This document shows positions 1 through 12,510 of a stretch of DNA of 64,000 bases, one piece after another; positions within the stretch are counted from its first letter, which is position 1; every line of letters begins with the position of its first letter. The notes under the pieces were generated by a model. It ran no database searches and was not told the origin of the DNA. It saw only the letters and a list, made by a program, of their open reading frames with translations. The stretch is from Todiramphus chloris collaris (taxonomy: Eukaryota > Chordata > Aves > Coraciiformes > Alcedinidae), in assembly GCA_025345505.1 (NCBI GenBank), contig JANVCC010000040.1:11872023-11936022 (forward strand), read 5' to 3'. Both the position numbers and the translations under genes were made by a program.

Positions 1-3000
1 GTTAGTCACGGGAAGAAAATCTGATCTCAAAACAGCTCACAAAGCTTCAGGCTCTCTCACCAACCCCTCCCCACCAGCAGTGATGGGTCTCTGTTGGCAT
101 TCGGATCCGCAGGGACCTGCTGCAGCCCTCTCAGGTCTCACAGACTGGCCGGGTGAGTCCTTTCCATTTGCCACCATGACCACAAGCTGTGACTATTAAG
201 CACTTCCCTCTCTTCCCCAGGCATTTTAAGAGCCCCAAGGAACTAATGGGCACCCTACCAGAGTGTGGATATTATTTTCACCAGCTGGGAGTGAGGAAGG
301 CAGCAGTGGGAAATATCCTAACAGCAAATAAATATGTTTTCTTTGAGCAACACCACTAGAGATGTGCAGCACTGGAGAAGGACTAAGAAGACAGTATGTC
401 ACCTTTGTGACCCTTAGCCTCTGCAGGTGACCAGGAATAGAAGCAACTATCAAAGCAGCACAGTTTTCCTACTAGTGCCAAAAGGTTGAGCAGCCTTCCA
501 GAAATCACTAAATTAGACTGCCTGCGTTTCTATAAACCTGTTCAGAAAGCCACAGCTCTGAGCTGGTGTCTCTTCCCACACCTCCCAGATGCCTTTGCTG
601 CAGCCAGGTGATGTTGGAGAGAAACTCCTCTGCTCCCCATACTGGTTTTCACAGTGCTGCAGGAGTTTCCCACGCAGGAAAGCAAGCTTCCTTGTATTCC
701 TGGTACTCACACAACCAGTACGTAAATGTTCACTTTTACTTTCCTCATTGGGTTGTTAACTGATACATTCATGGTTCTATTAAAAATTAATCACTACTCC
801 ACCGTCACATTCATTTTCTATGTAATTCTGAAAGTTTCCTTAATTTTTTTTTAAATGCATGCGGGGCCTGTGGAAGGTGCTGGACTCAGAGCTCCGAGAC
901 CTCAGCTGTCCCACAGAGAACGTTCCTCACACATAACGGCAACCAAAGCTCCTGGGCACTGTCCCAACAAGTGCCTGAACCTGCATCATTTCCAGCACTG
1001 GCACAGCACTTGCATCTCCACCAAAGCTTTGTGAAGTGAGACACCAGACCTCCATGAACAGGGCCAAGACCCGTCTGTTGATTTTACACAGAAAGCTACC
1101 AGATGATAGGAACAAGCCCTAGAAATTCTATTTCAATGCTGTTGTGTATTAAAAAAATACAGTGCCTCTTTCCTTTAAATGTAAGGTTACATTGCCATTA
1201 CATATCTTAGCTATAAAAAATTGCACTTTGCAGCATTTTCAAGGCATTGGTTTTATCTTTTTCATTTGTCAAGTTGTTTGAATGACCAAAATGATAATGT
1301 TTGAGGGGAGGCATCACACTGTAGGGCAAATTATTTGTTTTAAATGAAAAACAAACAGTAATTGTGAATATACACACACAGTTGGCTTTATACTGAGGCA
1401 CTGGAGAGAATTAAATCACAGAAGCAGTTTGCTTTGCAGCATATGAGCAAGATGAAAACATGAACAGTAGGGAGCTAACAAAATCTCTGAAAAGTTTTAC
1501 GTGCAGCTGGAGATTAATGGGCATGACTTTGCGTTTAGCTTGAAGAGAGAAGCAAGCATCCCTGGTATAGACATGGTGTTGCTAGGAAACACTATGCTAC
1601 CTCTATAGACTTTATTTCACCGTGGCCTTCCAAAGACAGACTTTCTGTTTCAGTAACATAAATATCAGAAGGAAAAGAAAAAAACCAGCAGTAGACTACA
1701 AGAAGATTCAAATACTTTGACTCTTCCCTCAGAGGTCAATGAAATTAATGTTATATTAACTTTCAAAACAGCTTTAAGTAATGGATCACTAGATATTTTC
1801 CATGGTTATGTGTTTCCACATGTATGTGTGTGTATGCATATTACCTCCTGGCTGTCTTACGAATTCAGAGAGTAAGGTAGCCCAAGAGAGTCACAGAGGG
1901 AAGGGCTGTCAACATCTAACCTTAGTAAGTAATCCACCATGGTATGAAGCTCCCAGTCTCAGCACAGAAAAGGGCCCTTCATGCTAAGCAGACAGGTTGC
2001 TATTCCTGGTGCATAGAGAAATTCTACTCATCTTTTCTATTACAGTATGCTTAATGGAAAATGTCAAAAAGCTAGGTTAAAAAAGAAGAAAGTGCTTGTT
2101 TAAAGTGCAAGATTGACAACCTATTTATTCACAGAACTGGCAGAGTATGGGCAACAACAGTTCAAGTGTCTCACACTTTCCCAGCAATGTCTCTGCATAG
2201 GCTGCTGCTGCTAGAGGCAAAACACTAATGCAGCCTCCCTTCTCTCTCAGTCTCCATCTTGCCTGTGGGACTAGTAACTGGGAGCTTTAATACAGGTACA
2301 GTAGCATTTCCAATTAAAACAGCAAGAAAGATTTTGGTGCTTTTTGCAATGTAGCGTGAGGAATCTGTGACTAGAGTTGTGAGGGATCAGCAGAGTTAGA
2401 GGGGGGTTTCAAAACCAAAATACTAAGATTCATTCCTCTCCATACCACAGACAGTCAAAATACCCAGCATTCATGTAAAGTGAATGATGGAAGGCAGTGG
2501 TAAAGAAAAAGAAGAAATTAAAGGCATTATGTAGCTGGATCTAATAGAGAATGATGCAAATTGGTGTTTTGTACATATGATATCCCAAAACACTTCTTAG
2601 CATTTTCACTGTAGAAACCAATCTTTATTATCTTGCAATTCTGAAACACTAGTGTTTAATGCCTGAATTTACTTCATCTCAGTTGTGTTTTTTTTTCTAA
2701 TGACTCAACTAAATTGGAGTAACAAAACAAATTCATTATTGGATTTGATGGTGTTCCATGTTTCTCTTTGTACAAACAGGCTGTTGCGTTCTTAAACTTG
2801 CTCATAGTTTTAAAAGCCTGTTTCTTGGCAAGTTACTATCATACCACAACTCTGTAATTTGGGAAGCAGACTCAGCAAATTTCTCCCTTTCAGTGCACAG
2901 GGACACCTGCCCCCCATATACCTACAGTGTTTCTCAGTACTTGAAAGCCCTTCACTTACATTTCCTCAGCTTATCCATTCCAATGCACGTATGATGACTG

Positions 3001-3394
3001 TACATTAAAATGAAAGGAACATTGGTGATGCACAGCACACAGGAATACTCAGTAGCAACATGAAAAGACTGTGGCTTAAGAAAAAAATAATGATTGTGGA
3101 ATCTTTGCCATAAAATTGTTGAGTTACTCCTTCCAGAAAAGAATTCTCTATCCTGACCATGCCTTTTACCAGGAGGAAGAGGATCTACCATGTGTGCTAA
3201 GTAAATAATGCAGCATAAGAAGAATAAAACACTATTTAACAAAATACTACAAGAAATGAGAACATGTCAACATGATGAGGAATATTTAGTCAACTACTAC
3301 TCTATATATATACACACAATTATTACATTAATCTTATTTCACATTATCAACATTAATAGAGAAAGGGGATCAAAAGATGTTCAATACCTTTGCT

Positions 3395-3446
3395 TGATGA
3401 AAAGAAATTTTACATGATGAAAACTTTTCATGATGAAAAGAAAACT
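3395..3446. repeat. Imperfect tandem repeat of TGATGAAAA
   Basis: Three spaced copies of TGATGAAAA(G/C), two of them preceded by CA, within about 50 bases. Confidence 0.7.
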
Positions 3447-4666
3447 CCTGTCTGAAAGCCTTACAATCCAAATGAAAAAATAACTTAAAATACTAGATTT
3501 TGCTATGTGTAGAGCTCCACATTACCATGGTCCATGATGGGGCCTAGAAGATGCTACAACAATACAAACTGAAGTGGTTTGCATAGCAACAACAGAAAAA
3601 TAGATAGCAAGTCTAGAAAACAACAAACACTGCTGTTAGGGAGGTCATCGTGAGCAAAATCAAGCCTACAGCTTCTGCCAGGCCTATGAAAACTTAACCT
3701 ATTTCCATATTTCAGTATTTTCAAAACTTACAAAAGATTTATGAAAAGCTGAATTGAACACGAAAGTTTTCAGAACCATTATGAATAGTAAACAAAATCA
3801 ATATGGACAGTGCTTGTTTCTAAGAAAGTGATAGTGCTGGATATATTTATGAGAATCCTCATAGGGTTCATCTAAAATGACATTATTCTGAGAGTAAATT
3901 GTAAGGTGATTAATTCATTTTTGAACTCAGCAAATTAATTTCCAGTATCTAGGCAGTACATCAGAAACTCTAATCCAATTTTGGGTAACTTCTGCACAGA
4001 GTTCCTTTTCATTCCACTGACACTCACAAACTCCAGGCACATAAACACTACTACCCCAGCTACTCAGGCATATAGAGATTTTCCTTTGCTACTTTAAAAC
4101 CTCAAACAAAACACTTTAAGTAAACCAAAATAAAAAGTCACATTGTCCAACTAATTTGTGGTTTCAGACCAAACCTTAACACTGATCAGAAAGCCCCCTT
4201 ATGGTGGGACAAATCATTCTGGAAAAAAAAAGGAAGGGAAAAGGGAAGCCAGGGAAAGAGGAGTTTCTAGAAATCTTCTTTTCGAAGTTTTCTAACTTTG
4301 AAGGCATAGGTAGCCACTTGGTATAATTAAAGGGAAAAGGGGAATAGGAACGATGGAGGAAAAAAAGTAAAATCTCACTAGGTGATATCTGGTAACTACT
4401 TAGAGAAGTGGACAACGTTTTTAGCCTCAACTCAATCTGTACAAGGAAAATTAGGTGTAAATCAAGAGGTTACATCTTCTGAGCCCTTCTGACCCAAAGC
4501 CTATCAGCCACCTACCCTCTAAACTCCTCCAAACAATATCTTGAAGCACATGGAATGGGTTCTCAGCCCCTCTCCCCATTTAGTGCCTGTGTAGTGCAGC
4601 TATAGTCTGGAATACAGTCCCTCTTGCTTATCTTTCCACCTAACCTCATTTTCCACATCCTTCTCC

Positions 4667-4736
4667 AAAACCCACTGGCAGTCAGTGGAGTCTTTTCAGT
4701 GACCTGCACTGAGGCTGGATCAGGTGGTCCTGTGGG
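4667..4736. repeat. Ancient palindromic amniote-type repeat fragment
   Basis: The stretch contains CACTGGCAGTCAGTGGAGTC followed by TCAGTGACCTGCACTGAGG and then GGATCAGG. This resembles the widespread reptile/bird interspersed hairpin with 'cattgaagtcaatgg ... ggatcagg' wording. It is degraded and I cannot give a family name. Confidence 0.4.
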
Positions 4737-7700
4737 TGAAGATGCCCTGCAGTAAGGACTATTCTGTACAGCACAGTGTTTTCTCGCTCACAGGACACAC
4801 ACGAGTTTCAAGGGGAACATTTAAATTATATTTAAATCCTCCTCATTAGGGCTGTTAACTACAGAACTGTGTCAAATAAAACTGGTCTGGGATATGAGGG
4901 TACCTACAGAATATAGAGAAATGACATAAAAGCAGTAATGATAATAGCCTGTTTAATTTGGATTTTAGAGGATAATCAGTTTTTGTATTTTCTCTTCGTG
5001 CCTTCATGAGTTGCTGGTATGCCTACGGCTACCTAGTAAATAATAAATGAGGTACATGGAACGAGGTACCTAGCAACACTGAAATGAAAATCATGCTTTT
5101 TATTTGCTGCTGTTATTTTTTAATCCTCCAATTCCATAGCCTGCAGGGCTTAGTTAAATCCAAAGAAAGGGCATACAAATAAAAATGACACATACTATTA
5201 GGGTAGGCACACACAACTTACTTTCTAGAGAGTAACATTTCAATTAGAACCAACTCAAACCCAAGCCATGTAACTAATTACATGTCGGTGCAATATAGCA
5301 CTGGTCGAGTGAGAGGTGAGGCTCCTTTGAGTGAGTTTGGACAGTTTCAGACCAGGACCCAGAGAGCCACACAGAGGCACTAGCTCAGGCATTTGAAGCA
5401 GGAAAGTCACACAGACTGACAAATTGTTAAGAATTAACCCAGCCTTTCAGTGTAATAAAAAGTCTGATTTCACTGCTCAAGTACCACAGCAGTGCTGCTT
5501 GTGTTTCCAGCGAGCGCTCACGCAGAGCTGGAGCTCCTCTGTGGCACTGAAGCATTTGTCAAAAAGGTGCTCTGACTGGCTTTCTTGCTTTTTTTTTGTT
5601 ATTTAAAGAAAACGGTTTTTTCCCCACATTTATTTCTTTAAGCTAAATATCGAACAAAGGACTGTCTGGAGTAAGTAACTATCTGCAGATGTGTTGGGAG
5701 AGATGAATGCATGCTTGAGTTAAAACTAAAAGATGGGGCTGTTACATTTTTATTTACTGAACAGGCTGGAAAAAATGGAAAGGATGAGAAGTAAGTTTCA
5801 AGAACCTGAATTTCTCCACTGTAACTCCTTCTGTGCAGGCAATTATGAATGTTAAGTAAGGTTCCTTAAATTGCCTGGGATATGCATTTCATATCAATTT
5901 CCTTCTAAATTATAGCCACTGTACATTTATGCAATTTCTGTCTTTCACCTGTAAAGGTAGGAACTCAGAAAACATTCAGATTTCCAAATAAAACAGGAAA
6001 ACAAAAGGAAAATATGTTCACAGAAAAATACAAACCCAACTGTTTAGAAGAGGAGAAGTAAACCTCAGGCAAAGGGGAACTGCTGGGATTAAAAAAGAAG
6101 TCTCAAGAAAGTGTCTTGCATCTTTCTGAGGAAAAACCCCCATATATAAAAATATAAAAATGATACATAAACACACACACAAAAAGACAGAGGAAAGCTC
6201 GTGTTGCAATATAGGTCACAAAAATTTGAGATTGAAAAATAACCCCCATGGGCGTCAGAGTATCACGCCTTGTTAAAAAGGGATTGTTCCCAGCAGTACA
6301 TTCTGTTTTTGCCAACTTCATCTGCAGCCACTCAAACAGATGGGCTCCCATTACTTTCCTGGGGGTAGACACCCTGGAAGCCTCCCTCTCGCGCACAACC
6401 GACAGAGCTCGCTAGCTGTCACCAGCTTCTGCTGCGACTCCCCTTCCAGCTGCCAACAGCTGGGGATGGGAGAGGTTGACACTGTGCTATGCTGTCATGA
6501 GACTTGAGGAAACCAAATAGATCAATAATCCAAAAATCCATGTCTGCTCAGAAAGCTGAGTATACAAAAAGAGCTGAGCCGGAGAATCTGGGCTATTTAC
6601 AGGATTTATGTTTAGACAGTTTCAGGAAGGAAGGGAGACTGCCTTGATGGGAGGTTTAGGCCTAAGACTGAGAAGCTTCTGCAATGTGAAGGGATCGAGT
6701 GTTCTGCTGTAGCCAGGAGGCCAGAACCAGGCTAGCAAATGTGCGATGTCACTGGCATCCTGCCCCCAGACATTCCCCGTGTCACGCTGGGGCAGGGGCT
6801 GGGCTGGGCACGGTGCGCAGGCAACATGCTGGCTGCAGGCCCCGCTAGCGCCAACACCAACGGGCAGCCCACCCCGCACAGCTTGGCTTCTGCCTTCGAC
6901 AGCCATCAGCTGACGATAGCTTTGGGGGTGTACCGACATAAGCAAAATAGATGCACGAGACATATGGGCATAAGCAAAGACCCTGCTGCAGCCCAGAAGC
7001 TCCAGCGTAGCGACAGCTTCCTCTATAGGCTAAGCAGATCATTTGCTGAGATTTTAAGCAAGAGCTCAAATTTGACCCCAGCAGCACATTCTAGTTACAG
7101 AGTGTATTCTTTTCAAACAAGACTCATATTCAGCTCACATTCACATATCCAATAAAAAGACACATAAAAAGTGCAGTAAAATTTGTATTTAAGATAGCTG
7201 CTTCTTTCAAATTAATCTTACTGCAACAAAACCCGTTTGGAATACAATTCTGGGTGAAATTGCATTCATAAAACCAGTACCACCACCCTAATCTTTTATT
7301 CTATTAATGTTTCTGATACCGGATACAAGGACTGGCATCATCCTTCGTAGTATCTGATATCATTTCTGAGAAAGAAGCCTTCTCAAGTTGGAGTTATCTC
7401 TAAAATAGTATCTATATAAATAGTTTAGTGGCAGTGTAATGATAAAATGACCTATCAGGCAGGATGTGTAAATCAGGCAATTGAACAGTAACAAGCAAAA
7501 CATTGACCTCATATTTAAAAGAATATATAACCTAATTACAGTGTAATCGCTAAAATCCCTGCATTAATCACAGTGTTATGGCAGGCAGTTTCCGTCATTT
7601 GTTCATAAAAATTAGGATTCACACCATAATTGCTACTCAACCTCCTTGCACACAATGCAATTTGCTTTTTTATTACTTGAAATATGTGGCAGTCACAGCT

Positions 7701-9307
7701 TTTCAAATATAGGCATTCAAACTTCTTTGAAGAAATGGTATGGCAAAGTGCTGCTATACTTTTAGATATTAACTACAAAGCTTCTAGAGTCTCCTATATG
7801 CTGATGAACAAAGTTGTGTCACATTTCCATCCTCCTTACCCATGTCATAGGGAGAGACGAAAAGGGAAAAACACTATATATAATTCTTCTGTTAGATGGT
7901 ATCTTTATCTGTCAAATCCCAGACAGTAGATTTCAAAAGCTGTTTCACTTGGCTAACTGAAATTTCTACAAAAATGATCTAAATTTTTCCTTGTTTCTGA
8001 GACAAAGCAACACAAAGCCCTAATTTTACTATCGTTATCAGTTAAGACAATGTTTGAACTCAGAAACACACCCAACTTACTGAAGTACCTATCTGTGGAG
8101 GAAAGCATGCAATCATGCAGGTTTAAAGGTTTTTCTAGTTTCAAGTTTGGCAGTTTTCATACAGAGCCCAGATAGCCAAGGATGCTGCTACTCCAACCCG
8201 CGCTCACAGGCAGACCAAGCTTGCCAGTGGAGATGCCAAGATGCCATCCTCACCCAAAGTTGAACCCAATTTAATGATGCTGTGAATGGAGGTTGTATAA
8301 AATGATGGGTAAGCCCTATCCTTCACCTGCTCAGATCTCAACTTCTAAAATCCCTGTAGATATCAGGACTCCATGAAACTAGATCCTGATTTCATATATT
8401 TACAACCTAAGACCCTGCTGCTATAAAAAGTACAAGATCAGGCTTGAAAAGGGCAGGATTGATTGTTGCTACCAATGCTTTGCCTGGCTCTACAGAGTAC
8501 TCCCAGACTTCTCACTTGATCAAAACCCCTCCAGTGAGGTAGATGTGCTTGCTCCTCTGTGAACAGCCCAGTGGGTCAGCAGAGGAGACTACCTTGTCCT
8601 TCTCAAGACACAAATGCAACCCAGCATTTCTTCTACTTCAGGTGTTAAAAGAACATCACAATCACTACTCAGAAAATAATTTTAGGGGACGGTATTTGTT
8701 GCAACAAAATTTCAGTGCAGAGGCAGAGAAGGTGAACACCACACCAAGTTAACTCAGACATTTTCTGGTAATCTCTGTGTACAGATACCTTAAATATAAC
8801 CACATTACATTCTTTAGGACTTAACTAGACCTAAAACTATCCTAAAGAAGCTAAAGCAAGCAGGATGTTTGTAATGAAGACTGAAACACTGTCCTCTGCT
8901 GTGCTCCCACATTTACATCTGAATTTGGTCTCCGCATCAGATTTGTTAACAATAAAAACGTGTCTGGCATTCTGCAACCACTGGCTTAACACAAAATGGT
9001 CATAAGGCAAGCTTCCAAACTCCAGTCTCTGCAGAAGCAACGCATGGACAGAAACAGGGAGAACAACCCAACAGGTATGCTATGCGGAACACGAAAAGCT
9101 GATACTACAGATGAGGGCTTGGCATTAGCCCTGTGCAAACGCAAGGGATACTGCAAATACTGAAAAGTTCACCTGTCTGAGACAAACTGACACGCTGTCA
9201 TGTGAAATTAACTGTTAAGTCTGAAGTGGCTTCCTGGGATCGCATCCTTCTTCGCTGACTAGACTGACCCTTCATCCTTCATAGTTCTATCAGCTGAGGG
9301 CTGGGAC

Positions 9308-9376
9308 ACAAGCTGGTCTACACTGGTAAAATTCAGCCTAATTCCACAGAATTACATGGATTTCAGTCAGCTACTG
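9308..9376. repeat. Possible fragment of the same old hairpin repeat family
   Basis: The words CTACACTGGTAAAATTCAG, CTAATTCCACAGAATTACAT and GGATTTCAGTCAG resemble the 'ttacactggtgtaaat ... aactccattgaa' arms of old amniote hairpin repeats. It is heavily decayed and the assignment is tentative. Confidence 0.3.
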
Positions 9377-9903
9377 TACTGATACTGTAGCAGTATTTTA
9401 CTGTAGCTGGGCCCTTCATATAATAATTAAAATTATCATCTTCTTCAGAAGAACCACGAGTTTTCTCTGGTTTCTATGTGTTAAGTGAGAACCTTTAGAT
9501 TAAAAACTGCTGCTGGTGGTTTTACAGCCCTTCCCTCCTCCTGGGAGGATCATGGATAGTTAACTAGTGCCTCTCCTGTCTGAAAGGCAACAAATCACTT
9601 GGAAATGGAGAGTTCCTCTCATCAGACTGGCATGAGCCTGACCATTCCACAAAGCGGCAACCCTTGGATGTATCCATTCTAGCCAAGTATCAGTAGCATC
9701 AAATTTTCCATTCCCAAAAATTTTTATAAAGACCTCCTAAAACCAAACTAACATTAGAGACCTAATGCACTTCAGGATTTCTGGGGAAAACTCTCACAGT
9801 CTTCTCTCAGTTCAGTCACTTCAGAATACTTTTATTCACTTCACAAATCCTTCACACAGGGCACATGCAAGGAATGAATCCCTTCCCTCTATAAATAAGA
9901 AAC

Positions 9904-9928
9904 GTATATATATATATACACACACACA
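9904..9928. repeat. (TA)n(CA)n microsatellite
   Basis: A short compound TA/CA dinucleotide run, followed by an A8 run. Confidence 0.85.
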
Positions 9929-10319
9929 AAAAAAATTAAATCGATAATTACCCACTTCTGCTACACATACAAATGGCATTTCTTTAACCTTATCTCCTTT
10001 AATAATACAAATAGTTTTACAAAGCAGAGTTCAAATCCACCAAAATGTTCTAAGAAGCTGACAGTGACCAAACAGAACCGTTTCCCTCATGCCAGTGCTA
10101 CTTAGCAGCAGTTTACACCAGTATTTCTAACCCTATTTTAATTCAGGGATGTGAGGGAATGGGATGCATGCACATACAAGTAGGGTGCATACTACTTCTG
10201 TTATCTACAGGCTACAAAAGGTGCTTAGCTGGGGTGCTGAGTGGTAACAGCCCGTGTGAGGTACAACACAGAGGGCTGTAGGAAGTCTGCATCACAGTAT
10301 CTACGGGCCTGAGACTAAT

Positions 10320-10400
10320 GTTTGACCTTGTAACTACCCCTGGAAGAGGCTGGACTAGATGACCTCCTGACATCCCTTCCAAACTGAATTATCTATGAGC
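10320..10400 (+). repeat. CR1 LINE 3' end fragment
   Basis: Contains GGCTGGACTAGATGACCTCC followed by CATCCCTTCCAAACTGAATT and then ATCTATGAG, the 3' tail wording of avian CR1 elements in sense orientation. It is 5' truncated and diverged. No open frame remains. Confidence 0.75.
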
Positions 10401-12222
10401 CCTTCAGTTTTAGAGAGTTATAATTTATAATTCTCAGGGCAGGGAATCCCAGTTTTCTCAGGCATTATTAAAAGATAATTACTTGCTATTCATCAGATAT
10501 TAATGCCTGCGTAGAATTTATAATTTAGCAATTAACTTTCAAGAATGCAAATGCAGATCCTGTGTAAGTGTGCAGGTTATCACTAGCAGGAGAATAAATA
10601 GGATCCTTAACATAAGTACATATTTTCCTCTGTTACTGTGTAACAGATTAGTTTGCTTTCTGAGCATCTAGCCCTTAAATTTCGAGCAGACCTTCAGAAA
10701 TCCTTCAGGATGGAACATGTTATGTGGACAGATGTGCTCTATTTTGCAGCTGATGTTCTTCAAGTATTAACTACCCGGATTCCAATAAATGGCTGCACAC
10801 TTCAGACTACGGAGCCCAAACATTTCAGCTGTCCCAAAGGAAAATTGAAAGTGATGATGAAAAATAAAAAAAAGGAGTTTTAAAGAAGCACCAAGTGATA
10901 GTTTGGAATGAAAAAAGCCTTAATAGCATACACTAAATGCTTCTTGTACCCCTTTCTGGCTTGCAGTAGTCCTGAATTTCCATGACAATAAAATACGATT
11001 AGAAGTGGCAAAAAATGCATATTTAAATATTAAAATAAATATATCTCGTGTGTTTGTTAAAGCCAGAATTTATGGTGTTTAAATACGGGCAATTGTAAAG
11101 TATGAAATAATGCCCATGCCACAGGAGCAGTATTCTGCCACATAGGAAATGTATATAAACCTAATTAAAATACATAAACAATACATTCTGAGTCATGTGA
11201 GTATTTGTGTATGCGGCATTGTTTGGCAGGTGTAGAACAGAAGATGAATATGTCACTACATAAAATATATTAGATAAACATGCCTTCGACTCTAAAGTGC
11301 TAGGCATCCATTCTGCATCCCTTTTCAATCTACATAAGCCTCATGAATATTGTGCATTTTCCCAATTTTTAAATCTACCAACTGCACAAATAACAATAAA
11401 AGCGACAGAAATAAAAACATTGTTTTCATAAATAAACTGGGTTTAATCCTGCATTCACAGACAAAGCATAGGATAGCTCTCTTTTTGTTCCTTCTTTATC
11501 TGCCTAAGTGGTGAAGGAAAAAATTCATAATCCTTCTAACGTAGCCAGTTGCCTCGATATTTAAAAAACTAAATAAATCTGGGAAACTGGTTTTGACCTA
11601 CTAGGGAGATCATATTCATTTTGCCCTCAAGAAAGTCAAGAGAATTAATCTGCACTTGGAAGAAGGCTGAAAGATGAAGGACTAAAAGTTCTGCTTATAT
11701 ATTAAAAATATTTACTATCATGCAACCAATAGCTCTGCTCTCCCCTGAGCCTCACTAAAAGTGACCTTAATTCTCTGGAAGAAATACTCAAGCCTTTCCA
11801 CTTATACACAGAATACTTCATTTCCACTTTGTTGTTGAAACCATCAGAAGCACCAACTAGGTTTCTAACTTGGTTGCCTTCCATCTGTGTTGGATGATTT
11901 TTAAGCCATGCTGGGACAGGCAGGATGTTACTAATTATAATGGAACTGTTTGCTGGGAGGACTTCTCTTGGGAAAAGAAGCACAGTATCTAAGGGAGTTG
12001 GAGATGCTGCCAAGAAATCCAGAGATTGCTCCAGTTTGCCTGCAACAGGATTGTATGATCAATACATTGGAGTAATACACTTTATCCACTGATTCATGAT
12101 AGGCAAAAAGGTTTATAACTACGTATTGTCGTGATATTTGCTTTTTTCTTAAAAAAAAACCCAAAAAACAACACAACAGGGAAAAGCAGGCTTAACATCA
12201 TAAGAAACAAAACCAGTCAAAA

Positions 12223-12510
12223 GGAATTTCCAATAACAAAACAAAAAAAACCACCCACAAAGCAACTCCAACATCCCCCCCTGCCCCCCAAAAAAACCCA
12301 ACCAACCAAAATAAAACCCAAACCAAAGCAATCAAAAAAACACAAACAAAACCAAACCAACCAAACAAATAAAAACCCAAGGAAAAAAAAAGGAAAAGGA
12401 AAAAGGAGGAAGGAGGAAGAAGGAGGAAAAAGGAGGAAGGAAAGGAGGAAAAAGGAGGAAGGAAAGGAGGAAAAAGGAGGAAGGAAGGAGGAAAAAGGAG
12501 GAAAAATATC
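12223..12510. repeat. T-depleted low-complexity tract (A/C-rich then A/G-rich)
   Basis: The plus strand runs from an A/C-rich part (up to about 12378) into an A/G-rich part built from GGAGGAAGGAAA-like units (about 12378-12506). Thymine is almost absent throughout. The long Lys-rich and Phe/Leu-rich frames across it come from the composition and are not genes. Confidence 0.85.
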
